This document shows positions 10,608-21,776 of a stretch of DNA of 64,000 bases, in pieces. Below the pieces are notes generated by a model. That model was not told the DNA's origin and did no database searches. It saw only the letters and a list, made by a program, of their open reading frames with translations. Both the position numbers and the translations under genes were made by a program. Positions within the stretch are counted from its first letter, which is position 1, and the number at the start of each line of letters is the position of its first letter. Origin of the DNA: Fusarium oxysporum f. sp. lycopersici 4287 (Eukaryota > Ascomycota > Sordariomycetes > Hypocreales > Nectriaceae); the NCBI RefSeq assembly GCF_000149955.1, contig NC_030997.1, positions 1,286,714-1,350,713 on the forward strand, in the 5' to 3' direction.

Positions 10608-10802
10608 CTACTGAGGCTTCTCAAACGAGTATCGTGGGGATGACAGGACAGAGGATGCCGCAGACTTGCTGCCAGGTGTGAAGGCAGGTGATGGCTGGGG
10701 GTAGTATGCAACTACAGCCGCGTTGACCGACTCATGGTGCTCTTTGGCATGGCGGACAATTGAGGACCAGACTCGTCGGGCGTTGATCTTGGTGGATTCC
10801 AT
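10608..10802 (-). CDS. Small unknown protein (64 residues)
   Basis: Single-exon minus-strand frame with a good start context (CACAATGG). The first 34 residues look like one amphipathic helix containing WSSIVRHAKEHHESVNAA, followed by YYPQPSPAF and a Ser-rich tail. I do not recognise a named family, but the HAKEHHESVNAA core resembles small conserved proteins I associate with Sordariomycetes. No signal peptide or membrane segment. Downstream sequence is AT-rich, consistent with a gene end. Function unknown. Confidence 0.55.
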   Translation of the reverse strand: MESTKINARRVWSSIVRHAKEHHESVNAAVVAYYPQPSPAFTPGSKSAASSVLSSPRYSFEKPQ

Positions 10803-11567
10803 TGTGTTCGGAATGTGTAGTGCTTTCCCAGAGATATTGGAGTTGTATATAGTAGTGGTTTTATAGGGCTGCAGTATGCAAGATATAGTTGCAAAGTGGA
10901 GATAGTGTATAGATGTTGTGATTGAACTTGTTGATCTGGTTTAAAGTGTTGTTATCGGAATTGAAGATGCTCTTGAATTGATGTTTATCCAATGAGTTGC
11001 TTGATGATGAGTAGAATGAAAGACATAATCTGCCAGGAAATCGCACGCTCTTATAACGTGTTCGACATGCTCTCTCACCCAACATATGACTCTATAGAAT
11101 TATCTCGAATTATCTCCCTGTAAAATTCCTGTTTGACATGTCCTCGTTCAACAATTCCATTTCGGGCTTGGACAAACGAGCGACGCAATTTTCCCTGCTT
11201 ATGATTGGACACCGGCCTGATGTCAATTTGGTGGCTGCACCCTGTGGCATGCGCTATTGTCAAAATCTTTAGGTCATTTGTCATCTTTGCTTAGATGTCA
11301 ACTTGACAATTGCGCCCTTCATTGTGTAGTGACCATTCTGAGTCATACGAGCTTGTCGTCCACTACGCCCTGCAAAGATTTTCAGCAATTAACTTGTCAT
11401 TCTCGCATTGGTAATCCGATATTCGCAATGACGTTTTTTCTGACAACAGCGAATGCGTTTTTCACACCGCAATGGATCACGCGATGGAAGCTTATTCTTT
11501 TATTTTTATTTTTTTATTTTTTTTGCGACGTCAATGTATTGGACTTTGTCACCACCGCATTATTAAG
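10803..11567. other. Intergenic between the small gene and a regulator
   Basis: 765 bases; probable promoter and leader of the small gene plus the 3' flank of the regulator. Includes a T-rich tract at about 11498-11522. Short frames here show no coding character. Confidence 0.5.
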
Positions 11568-13693
11568 TCATTCTATCTCGACAAAGTCAATGCTCCAACC
11601 ACGTTTTCCCTTGCAGAATATCTCTACGCAAAAACTTCGAGATTGCTCTTCTCTCGTACTTGGCTGCGCGTCATCCCTGTTCTCTTCCGCATCCACCATC
11701 CGAGTCTTAATGACAGTCCACCCCGATCTTGATCCCTCGTTGTTATATTCTCTATCCAGATACGCTATCAGTCTCTGCACGCGCTCTATATCCCATATGC
11801 CCTCTCTTGTGTCAGGTCTTGATGCAACCCATCCCTTGATCCAATTTGCTATCACAGCATCGGACATATGGTAGGCGTTGAGCATCGCAGGAAGCATTCC
11901 GTATCCATAGTTGTTCACTATGACGGAGAGGTCATATGGCAGGCCGGCTGCAAGGCGACAGATCTTGCGTAATATGGCCGAGCGTTCAGAGGGAGAAAGT
12001 TTGGGGCCTGATTCTGGCGAGTACATCAAGTCAAGTCGAAGCGTAGATACGAGGTAGTGCGTAAAACTCGTAGCCGGCCTGACTGGTTCTGGGGCGGAAA
12101 GAAGCGTTAGTGGCTTCATATTGATGTCTGCCTCTGAACCCTCGCCGTCAAAGTCAGGGATATCTTCCGGCAATAGGCTAGCTCGCCATTGTTCTAGCTC
12201 AAGTCTAAGGTTGTCAACACGCTGATCCCACTCAGCGCCTGGTCGAAGATTGGACCTCCATTTCTCCTCCAACTCATTCACTCTGGGCATGATGTAGAGC
12301 AGCCTATCGTATGGCAGCGTCGAGCCAGCGAGATATTGGACAAGAGACCGTGATGCCTCAGATGATACAACTTGTTCCTGGATCGAATGTGTACCCTCGT
12401 AGATCTCCAATAGGGCTGCTATCCTTGAGAAAGCAGAGACCAGGGATTCTCCGATAGTTGTCTCCCTCACAAGGCTCAGATGAGTCGACAGGAACTCGAC
12501 CGCTGCGCGACCATGTACGCACCATAATCTCATCTGTGCTCGTCTTAGTTCAAAGTGTGCCAGTAACAAGACTGTACTTAACCAAGACACAATCTTCTCT
12601 CGTCTTCCAGGGCCGTGTTCGTTTCCTGGTGTCGGCATGTCTGGGTTCATATCCTCTATCGGGATGTTCCCAACGTCTCCAAGAGCTATGACAAAGTGTT
12701 CTAGTGCGTGTATCGCTGCCTGACTCCGTAGTTGCTGTCCCATGTTGGACTTGGAGACTTTGAGAGCTGACAAGGCTAAAGCAGCATGATAAAATGATGC
12801 ACTGAGAAATCCGGCATCCATAACATCGTTAAGATACAACAGCGTGAGGACGCCGTATGGCGATGTATCCCGAAGGTGATGGTAGTAGAGCATATCCTCG
12901 GGAAACTTCGTGCTCTCAAGTAGCCCTTGAGGGATGATCGGAGCAGTGTGAAGTCCATTGAAGAATTGACTACTTCTCGGGGTTGGAACCTGTGTTTTTG
13001 GAGCTAGCTGGGGAGATGAGACGCTTAATGGACCGAAGAATGGGAACGACGTTTGGGGGCTTTGGTCCGATGTAGCAACTGGTGACACGGTGTATGGTAA
13101 TCCACCACGAATATTTCCAGCTGGTGCCGACGCGTCAACATCGGTATCAGGTATGAATCCAGAGTCCCAAGCCGCAGGTGTATCAGAAGATGAAATTGCG
13201 GCAGTTACATCGGAGCTATTGTTTGCCTGGCCAGCATCGTAGATGGGAGTTTGAGTCGCGATGGTATCATTCTCCAACTCTGGTGCTGGAGTTGCATATG
13301 AAGAATAATACTCATGTGCCGGACTCTGTGCTTCTTCGGCTTGTGGTGCATCGTCAACACTACCTCGCCTGTCTGAAGACTCGCCTATCGCTTGGTCTGA
13401 CCGTGTCCGGCGCGGAGAGTCATGTCTGAACAGCTTGTTCTGATCTTTGAAGATAATCTGGTTTGCATAACCACCACATGGCATGCACAACCGTATGCAC
13501 TGTGGATACCACGAATCAGTAACTCAGCCCTATGCAGATGACATACGAGTCATTGGCATCGACCTACGTTATTGCATTCTGGCTTTGTCTCGTCACATTT
13601 CAGCCGCCGAGCTCGGCACGTGACGCAGCCATTCCGGTTGCGAGTCTTGACGTTTCGCCGTCGTATAACACGACCAGACATTGCTCTGTCCAT
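11568..13693 (-). CDS. Zn2Cys6 transcription factor
   Basis: Two exons: 13568-13693 and 11568-13499, with a 68-nt intron (GTAGGT donor) that splits the zinc cluster; 685 residues. The cluster is at Cys23, 26, 33, 40, 43 and 50, after a basic RRRNVKTRNRNG arm. The start is taken at 13691-13693; another in-frame Met lies four codons later. A long disordered Ser/Pro/Asp-rich segment follows (about 60-230). A helical fungal regulator domain occupies the rest (DAGFLSASFYHAALALSALKVS, later RRAQMRLWCVHGRAAVEFL), resembling the PF11951-type regulators. Nuclear regulator by inference. It is divergent from a DHA1-type efflux transporter with a shared 1.03-kb region, so control of that pump is a reasonable guess. 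Confidence 0.88.
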
Positions 13694-14726
13694 CAAAACT
13701 TAATAGGGCATTTGTGATCGGAATTGGCGGAAACGAACGAGCCGTGGCAGTGTGTCGCGACGTTTCCTTACTACCAAACAAACTGAAGAGCCTGAGAGGT
13801 TGGTAATGACGAAATTCCGTATAGAATTACCGTATTGGTACAGTTCGAACGAGCGGGGAAGACATGCAAGTTGATTGGTGTTCTAGACCCGATTAGGCAA
13901 AGGCCCATCGACTTATGCATATTGTAAACTGCTGGCACAATTCTCTTCTTTACCGTGTGATATCTTGCGATGAGCCGCAAGGCTGAAGGGTGCATCACCA
14001 CATAACTACTACACAGACTCATCCATCTTGAATCAATTCCACGGTTGTCGTGGTGAAAATGTAGAAAGTGGCTTGGTCATGCGCGAAGTGCACGGCCAAT
14101 CACATCTGCTCTCTCTAGGCTTCGTTCATTTGGTGCGATATCGCTCCCTGACATTGTAGCCAGAGGTAAACCCGACAAAACACTCGAGATCTGCCAAGTC
14201 CACGTACATAGGGAATGAAGCAAAATCCTATGGAAGACCACATTAACGTTCTTGAGCTCAATATCAGGACGAACCCCTCTGTGTCCGGGCTATTACCGTG
14301 TTTACGCCCCTCATGAGCATTGTGATAGTCGACGAATTGTCAATTGAAGTACAAGGAAAGTGGCAGGACCGAGGCATTGCCGAAAGTCTCTAATACGAGC
14401 CGCATTTCTACTGGGCTGAATTGATTGAGTAAACCCGAGGTCAACTAACAACAAATATTGAATGGCGAAATGCATGATCCCCACAATGGCTTGTCGCTTT
14501 TAGCGTCCCCAAGCGGAAATGCTGAACGAGCTTCTAGCCAAGAGAAGGATTGTTTAAGTCGGAGAATATCCTCCCATTTCGAGCAATGCACACCTGATTC
14601 CTGTTCGTGTGACACTACCAAGTCCTCCGATACACTATCTGTGGTGATAATAATAATTGCATTTGTAATCCCGATTCGTCAGACGCCACAATCTTACACC
14701 CAGGACAGCAGTCAATTCATATCGTC
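13694..14726. promoter_or_regulatory. Divergent region between regulator and DHA1 transporter
   Basis: 1033 bases with no convincing gene. It holds a CGG-N7-CCG pair at 14286-14298, which could be a zinc-cluster site but may be chance. A 104-codon frame starting at 14458 overlaps the transporter start and is probably spurious. Confidence 0.4.
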
Positions 14727-16327
14727 ATGGAGGTCTCAAAAGCGATATCGGATCCCGAACCAGGATCGTTGATGCTTGAGAAGAAGACATCGTTCGAGTC
14801 GCAACAAACAACAAGGGTCATCATCACATTTGACAGCAATGATCCAGAGAACCCCAACAACTGGTCGAAGGTATGCGGTTCCCATATCAACAAAGGACTC
14901 CAAGTACTGACAGCTGTTAGGCCAAGAAGAGATTTGTAGTATTTACTCTCACCTTGACATTGTTCAACAGCACGCTCTCTTCTTCCCTCCCAGCCAATGC
15001 CATGTCACCGATGGCCGCTGAGTTCGGTATTGACGATAGACGAGGGAACCCACAGTTGGCACTTCCCATATCACTTTTCCTCGTAGGATACGTCTTCGGA
15101 CCTCTCCTCTTTGGGCCTCTTTCAGAGCTTCAAGGCCGCAAATACGTACTTCAGGCAGCCTTCGTCGTCTACATCCTGTTCACTCTTGCCTGCGCTCTAG
15201 CACCAAACTGGCCGTCAATGCTGGTCTTCCGCCTCATGTCAGGCATTGTTGGCAGCTCACCGAGTACACTTGGCGGCGGTATCATCGCAGACATACACAG
15301 CGACTTGACCCAGCGAGGCAGAGCGCTCACATACTACTACACAGCCAGTATCTGCGCGCCATTGATAGCTCCAACAATAGCTGCCTACTTGGCCCCGATC
15401 TCTTGGCGATGGGCTTACTGGTTCAGTCTCATATTTGCCGGTGTGACAATCATTCCGTTGGCATTCCTGCCAGAGACCTTTGGCCCTACAATTCTTGCTC
15501 GGCGGGCGAAAAGGATTCGACGATCTGCAGTAAAGACTGGCCAGGGCAATGCTGATACGTATGCCGCCATCGAGCTCGAAGCCAAAGGCTGGCGCAACCT
15601 TATGAGCGTCGTATTAATCCGTCCTCTACATATGCTCTTCACCGAGCTGATCGTTGCTGCAACGGCTACATACATCGCGCTAGCTTACAGCGTCTACTAT
15701 ATGTTCTTTCAAACATACCCCATCGTCTTCAAGGGCACCTACGGGATGTCAAACAAGAAAAGCAGCTTCATGTACTTGCCCATTGCAGGAGGAATCTGCC
15801 TTGGTCTGGTGATATTCTTTCTATGGGATGCCTACTACAGACGCTGCAAAAAGGCCGGTCGAACCTGGGCACAGAAGAATGAGTACAGCAGGTTACCTCT
15901 AGCATGCATGGGCGGGCCTCTTCTGGCAATCTCACTCTTCTGGGCTGGCTGGACCGCACGGTCCAGTATCTCGTGGGTGTCACCCATGGTAGCAGGAATT
16001 CCGTTCGGAGCTGCTCAGCTTCTCATCAGTATCGCTCTAACGACTTACCTGGGCGATTGCTACGGAGTGTACTCGGCATCGGCCATGGCGGCGGGAACGT
16101 GCCTACGAAATCTTGCAGGTGCGGGACTATGTATCGCTGCGGCGCCGATGTACACCAAACTTGGTGTTGGATGGGCTTCAACGCTTCTTGGGGTTGTGAG
16201 CGTCTTTATGTGTGCTATCCCGTTCATCTTCATTCAATACGGGAATACCATACGACAACGAAGTAAGTTTTATCAGAGGCTAAAGGCAGAGATGGAGTCG
16301 TCACAGAGTGAAGCAGAGAGTGATTAA
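14727..16327 (+). CDS. MFS transporter, DHA1 (multidrug/polyamine efflux) type
   Basis: Two exons: 14727-14870 and 14921-16327, with a 50-nt intron (GTATGC donor); 516 residues. A hydrophilic N-terminus of about 60 residues carries the DPENPNNWSK motif just before the first membrane helix, the usual signature of fungal DHA1 drug:H+ antiporters. Twelve hydrophobic segments can be followed, with LSELQGRKYVL in the loop after TM2 and YYTASICAPLIAPTIAAYL in the antiporter motif C position. A central cytosolic loop (about 225-265) and the QRSKFYQRL tail complete it. Expected to export small toxic compounds or polyamines across the plasma membrane. Divergent from a Zn2Cys6 regulator and followed by a convergent secreted hydrolase. 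Substrate unknown. Confidence 0.9.
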
Positions 16328-16563
16328 GGCGGAGCTAAAAAGAGGCATGCTATAAATGAAATAATAGATCCAGGTTCTAATTTTAGATATAATACCTTTA
16401 AATAGATGATATCAATGCTTCTCCGATGACACTCAAATGACTAAAGTATAAATAGCCTAAGACAATTCTAGCCAAAGTGCGTGTACTCCCTTCACTGGAT
16501 AATCCTCTCACAAGGCCGAGGCTATGATGTCGCCGCAGGGATCACAAGTTCTCCTTGTGATGC

Positions 16564-17975
16564 TTACTTGGAGACTTTGTCAAAGACGCCCTCAAGCCAG
16601 CCCAATGTCTCCTGGGCAAGCTGATTCTCCGCCCCAATTGCACAATGAACCCCAGATCCCAGCTCCGTCTTGAACAAAAAGTAGTGCGCCTGCTTTCCAA
16701 AAGCCCTCGCCATTTCCTCTGGCTGTTCCGGAGCCGTCGTGTCATCTTGTCCCGAGGCAACAAATACGGGACAGTTGATCTTAGAGAGGGTCTGTTTATC
16801 AAGATTGAACTCTCCCACCATAGTCAACCACTTGAAGGGGCTCTTGGTGTTCCATGCCCACATTCCTTGGTTGATCGGCCAGCTAAGAGCGGTAGGGAGT
16901 TTGGGGTTCTTGAGAAGACTGTAGATCTCATCATCAAAGGCAGTGCTGTTGCCTGAAAGGAAAAGCTTGGGTCAAAGCGGGAGGGATTGCTCAAGGATGG
17001 AGCGTTGAAGGTTAAGCATTCCGTCGATCGCAAGAACAGCTGCCAATCTATGTTCATGTGTCGCAGCCAACGGCGCAAGAAGTCCCCCAAACGACATACC
17101 AATTAGAGCAACTCGGTCAGGGTCAACATCATTCCGACTACGAACATAATCGACAACGGGGATAACAGCCTCCCACCACTCAGGCATGAAGCCGAGATTC
17201 TGCTGTCGACGCACTGTCGCTTGTCCTGGGCCTTCATATGTGATGCAGTTCCAGCCGCGCTGAATGATCTCGCGACAGTTGCTATGGTAGAGAGCTTCTT
17301 GAGATCCATCGTACCCGGTTCCAACGATGACTGTTGGGATCTTCTTGCCGTAGCCAAGGCGCTTCCCAGCAGGGAGTTGAGAGTCTCCTGGGTAGAAGTA
17401 CGCTGGAACAGTGAATTTGGTTGCCCTCAACTCCACAAAGGTCGGGGGCTTGGGGAGAAGGTTTACAGCCTTTGTGAAACTTGCATTCTGCTTCTGCCAC
17501 AGGGTATTGATGCGAGGATCAGACTGGTTTCCGTGCAGGAAGAAGTCGGCGCCTCGGTAGTAAGATGATGATCGGAAGTAGGCTGAGCGAGCAGAGACCC
17601 AGTCCTTCTTCTTCTCAGCAGTAACAGCCTGTTCACGGATCTTGTCTGCAAGAAACTTGAATTCGTGATACCAACTCTCAGGATTGTTTGGCTCGATCAC
17701 AGCAGCTGCTCGGAGGACTTCCCCAGTGGCGCTACCACCTTCGTTGGCTAGGGAAAGATATTCGCTGAGGATGAATGAGAACTCGGTGTCGTTGCTGAGC
17801 TGGAACATGGACGTGGTGGTGTCGGAAATGGTGACATTTGGTGGATATGCTTCGGTCTTATGAGCGTTGGTGACCTATTTGTCTGTCAGCATAAGTTAAA
17901 ATTAGAGGCTACGTCAGGGAGGAATACCGCTGCAAGGAGAGTACCCCATGCTATGATGCAAGGGAAGGAGAGCAT
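16564..17975 (-). pseudogene. Secreted alpha/beta hydrolase with an in-frame TGA
   Basis: Exon 1 is 17928-17975 and exon 2 is 16564-17874, with a 53-nt intron. Read through, it would give 452 residues. The first 20 residues form a signal peptide (LSFPCIIAWGTLLAAV). The fold matches fungal alpha/beta hydrolases related to DUF1100/2,6-dihydropseudooxynicotine-hydrolase-like esterases. The nucleophile elbow is GMSFGG, the acid is in ASGQDD and the histidine in GSGVHC, so the catalytic triad is complete. A TGA at 16972-16974 sits between LEQSLPL and PKLFLSGNS without any frame change, so it removes the last third, including Asp and His. The context TGA-CCC is not the known fungal TGA-CTA readthrough context. 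This is a nonsense mutation or a base error. No splice pair removes the stop without losing conserved residues. Confidence 0.78.
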
Positions 17976-18614
17976 CCTGAATAAGATGACGATAGTATTA
18001 AATGCGAAATTTATCAAATGATATGAGTTGATTTCTTGTCAATGGAAAGGAAGACTGGTTCTCCAGCATCATGACTTCTTAAATGTCATCCATCTCGGCG
18101 GCCTCTTCCTGCACAACGACGTCGTGATGTTAGACATGCTCGAATGGGTTACTTGTTTAAGCCTTCACTTCCATGAATCTCTATTCTGAATACTTCCCAA
18201 ACGATGTAATTATCATGAGGCTGAGATTGATCTCGAATGAGATACTGTATTCGGACAAGCGAGTATGCGATGTTCATGAGCCGTGCTTACATGTTGGGCC
18301 AAATGCGTCATGGCTCATGCTGACATGCTAGGAACAGCCTTACATAGTGCCGATATAACCGAGTAGGAAGAACGATCGACTTATGACTGGAGTTTCGGTT
18401 CGCATTCAATTAATAATCTGCCATATTGATCCCAGCTAGTTGCAGCTCGCTGTGACGTTGGTGTAGATTTTGCTAGTCAGTACCCGTGGCTGGGGCATTT
18501 CGGCAGTTTGACAGGCAAAATGTGAACTTGAGTTAGCTGTCTTTGAGCCAATTGTCAACGCAATTGCCAACGTGAAAGAACAAAAAGAGAAGTATGGTCA
18601 AAAAGATAAGTTCT
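17976..18614. other. Intergenic upstream of the hydrolase
   Basis: 639 bases with no gene. Contains the hydrolase promoter; a run of five A at 18600-18604 would be the Pol III terminator of the next tRNA on the minus strand. Confidence 0.5.
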
Positions 18615-18721
18615 TGTCGGTGGAGAGGCTCGAACTCTCGACCTTTGGATTACTCTGATCTGTGACCAAATCATGCTTTGTGCTATGAGACCAACGCTCT
18701 AACCAACTGAGCCACACCGAC
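18615..18721 (-). tRNA. tRNA-Met(CAT), elongator, with 33-nt intron
   Basis: The minus strand folds into a full cloverleaf: acceptor GTCGGTG with CACCGAC, D stem GCTC/GAGC, anticodon stem TTGGT/TCCAA, loop CTCATA, T stem GAGAG/CTCTC, discriminator A. The anticodon is CAT. A 33-nt intron follows position 37, as expected for eukaryotic tRNA introns. The presence of an intron favours the elongator form. Confidence 0.93.
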
Positions 18722-19177
18722 AGTGCTTTGAGCGGGTTGGGATGCCCACTCAATTCGTTGGCGGAGAGCGAAAGAATTGCTGTACAAGAATTGAGCTTCT
18801 GGGGGCAGAGCTGATCGATCATGGACAGCTCTGGATAGATGGCAGGGACAGTATCGCACTGTTGTTCCAAGACGCGCCTCAGTAGACAGGTATTGCCCCG
18901 GTATACTGGGCATAAAGAGCTTACGTCATTCAGTCTGCTCGCGCAAAGGCCAGCCTGCAACTCAATCAACGACGAGTACTTTCTCAACGCCAAAAATTAA
19001 GACTCGATCCCTCCTGTAAACTCGTCATTGTTTTGGAGTCTACTGACAAGCTTGGCCAGGACCTTGAACCCCGTCACGAAGTTCCTGATGTTCCCCATTC
19101 ATCTGGTTCTTCGACGCTAGACACTTTCTAGTCAACCAGACCCACAAGCAACTAGCGAGAAGAGCAAAAATAAAACA
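18722..19177. other. Intergenic between two tRNA genes
   Basis: 456 bases. Nothing beyond short random frames; AAAAA at 19166-19170 would serve as the minus-strand Pol III terminator of tRNA-Phe. Confidence 0.5.
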
Positions 19178-19276
19178 TGCGGTTTGTGTGGATCGAACAC
19201 ACGACCTTCAGATATCGAATGATAGTGATTGAAGTTGGACTTCAGTCTGACGCTCTCCCAACTGAGCTAAACCCGC
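19178..19276 (-). tRNA. tRNA-Phe(GAA) with 26-nt intron
   Basis: Minus-strand cloverleaf: acceptor GCGGGTT, D stem GCTC/GAGC, anticodon stem TCAGA/TCTGA, loop CTGAAG with anticodon GAA, T stem GTGTG/CACAC, discriminator A. The intron (26 nt) follows position 37. The 3' acceptor strand reads AAACCGC, which leaves a G5-A68 mismatch in an otherwise paired stem. Confidence 0.92.
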
Positions 19277-20411
19277 CTGTTGCTTTGCCGATATCTGACT
19301 GGCAACATAGACGACTCCTGGCGACGAACCACGGACGCTTGAGTTTAGATGCACTGATTCTGTCGAATCTGTTGAATCGAGTCCTTAATTGATAACGAGG
19401 GGAGTTCCAATGGCAATTGAGTAGTATAGCCAACCAGAGGTTGCTGGTTTATTGGCGCGATCGGTTGATGTTGGTTTGTCTTGCCGCCACCTGGCGTGGT
19501 GACACCGTTTGAGTTCAAGCTCAAGGGTAAGCTTTGATGAATGCAGAGAAAGTCAATTGGCACATCTTCCCTGGGACAATAAAGTTCTCTCTGTATCAAA
19601 GCCGGTACAATGCAGGCATATTAATTATTTACATTGCTCAATTTTCGACAGCTGGTATTGTGGTAACAAGCAGGTTTTGTTGGTGAAATGATCGATGTGA
19701 GTACTGTTATACGGAGTACAGTGGACGTCAGCCATGTGGCTAACAACCAGTTGGAGTGGGATGTCAACCCACGCTTACACGTCTAGCAAATTGCATTGGC
19801 CCACTGTTACTCCATTGCCAAGAAGTTATCTGGCCTTCTGTAACTGGTAGTAAACAAGGCAGAACTAAAAGCAACAGTACCGCGAGATATCAGAGGTAAA
19901 GACAACAGGCCGTGAGATCACTGTCATGCTATCTATATAGACCAAAAGACAACCTCTGTCTTGCACATACGACCAAAGGTAGTGGAAAATACGGGATCCC
20001 GTCCGCTCTCCCATAGTCAAGCCACTAACCGGCGGATTAGTAGTTGGGTCGGTGACGACCAGCGAATCCCCGCTGTTGTATGTTTTTGCCCGTTGTGTCT
20101 CTGACATGTATTTTATTTTTGGCTGCTGGCAATTGCACGGCTTGACCATGCTGAGCAAATTTTGCATCGCTGACTGATCGTTGCTCGCGCTGATGTTGTA
20201 GCTGAAAGCAGCCAAACAGTTGCTGGGCGAGTGGCGCCAACCTGACATGAAACGCATAATGCACACCAACTTACATGGCGGTGTAGGGGACAATGAACCG
20301 GACATACATACAGTGAGCGAACGCAGTGCGATGATTCAGTGATAAGTAGAAGACTAACTCAAGATATGAAAGGCGGTAACGAGAAATGGTGCTGGCAACA
20401 GAGCTCATTAC
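19277..20411. other. Intergenic / decayed sequence upstream of a copia relic
   Basis: 1135 bases with no supported gene. A 146-codon minus frame at 19865-20305 has no recognisable domain and overlaps a second open frame, as decayed or random sequence does. Confidence 0.4.
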
Positions 20412-20780
20412 TTGAAGCCATTCGATTGCTGTTGGGCTATTGATTTCCCTGACATGAGTGGGGATCCAGGCTACACTTCAGCTATGCTGGTCACCGACCG
20501 TTACTCTGGCTATATCTGGGACTATTATCTTCCCGATCGAACTGCACCAACGCTTATCGGTGCACTTGAGCCATCACAAGATGGTCCAGATTGTTATCGC
20601 ACTGATAAGCTGCCTTATCGGAAGTACCAATTTGTGGCTGGTTAATTCGACAGCGATTTGATGGCCCCGCTATTGTTAGGGGACGCGCAATGTCGCTCAG
20701 AACGCGAGCACCTGGATGTGCCCCATCGCGTCGCGTTATATCATGTCAAGCCCTCTTCGGCATCTGGCACGCGTGACTGA
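20412..20780 (+). mobile_element. Degenerate Ty1/copia-type integrase core relic
   Basis: The plus frame from 20412 reads KPFDCCWAIDFPD, then TDRYSGYIWDYYLPDRTAPTLIG, the pattern of the first part of the copia integrase catalytic core (first acidic residue and YSG motif). Frame shifts follow. A YRTDKLPY segment sits where the conserved TDNE box should be, and an AQCRSERE segment where an AQNGGAER-like box should be. No LTRs, protease or reverse transcriptase were seen, so this is a short dead fragment of a retrotransposon pol gene. The call rests on pattern recognition, not alignment. Confidence 0.5.
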
Positions 20781-21241
20781 ACATAGACACTCGTTGTCAC
20801 TGCGTGATTGATTACGCACCTCTTCTTATAACACTTGTCGACCGTCACCATTTAGTATCTCCATCGCTTTTAGTGCCATTAGAGGTGGTGCAGATAATGC
20901 TCATGACACCAAAGGAATCACAGCCCGGGACGCGCTCACTTGGCAGACTCTCAAGTCCTTTGTCGGCGAGAGACTTTATCTTTCGTGTTGGTGATATCAA
21001 CTTTCATGTTACTGCCTGCGTCACTCTTACTCATAAGCTCATATTACTCTCTGCTCTGTAAGGTCCGTCAGTAACATGACGGCGCGGATCAGCACATCAT
21101 GGGGCCAGTGATGTAATGCCTCGAAGCCTCAACGATCATTGTCCGTAGGGCTTTCTGGCTAGCTGATCGGGAGGCGGTTGCTGAGGAGACTGAGACATAC
21201 AGCTCTGTTCAAGAGGTCATAGCTCCTTAGGTTCTGGAAGC
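20781..21241. other. Intergenic / decayed sequence
   Basis: Short frames only; probably more relic sequence after the copia fragment. No motif I can name. Confidence 0.4.
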
Positions 21242-21490
21242 TTGGGACATTGTCTCATTGTGATTGCCCCTCATGCCGATCATTTTCAGCTGTTTACCTC
21301 AACACTTAAACGAGCCATGACTTACCAACACTCTCAGCGACAACCCTGGACTGGACATGCCACTTGGCATACCAATACCTCTGCGGGCAAGGGAAATGAC
21401 TCAACGTATCTCATTATTCAGAATGATGGTAACCCTGTGCTCTACAATGAGGGTGAAGTTCCCATCTGGGCGGCTGCTAGTAATAAATGA
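21242..21490 (+). pseudogene. Bulb-type (GNA-like) lectin fragment
   Basis: An 82-codon frame whose last 50 residues contain YLIIQNDGNPVLYNEG and end PIWAAASNK. This is the QxDxNxVxY mannose-binding repeat of bulb-type lectins, here QNDGNPVLY. Whole fungal domains are about 110 residues with two or three such repeats; only one is visible, with no signal peptide. It may be the tail of a decayed gene next to the retroelement relic, or a short real gene starting at the ATG at 21317. Confidence 0.45.
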
Positions 21491-21776
21491 TACAACATGA
21501 GGCAAACAAACAGAGACTTGTGCATCTGGACTGTTACGATCTGTCTTCCTTCGGAAGTAGATAGCAATCACTTGTGGAACTCACGTGGACAAGACATTGC
21601 AACCCGAACTATGTGATAGTGTATTGTGACCGCCAGGCACTTACCTTTAGTCCAGAAGCTTGCTTAGCAGTGGGGTGGTTCAGTATAGCATGTGGTACAG
21701 GATAGAAGCGGTTATAGTTTGAGTATCAGTAACGTGATTGCTATGTCTATGTGACAGAACAAGAGCTAGACGTGGC

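Noticed and set aside
14286..14298. CGG-N7-CCG as an operator of the DHA1 pump
   Set aside because: Single occurrence in a 1-kb region and far from the start codon; kept only as a note.
16972..16974. Programmed TGA readthrough giving a peroxisomal form
   Set aside because: The following codon is CCC, not CTA, and the protein has a secretion signal and no SKL-type end.
11568..17975. Secondary-metabolite gene cluster
   Set aside because: A regulator and transporter are present but no polyketide, peptide or terpene synthase is anywhere in the window.
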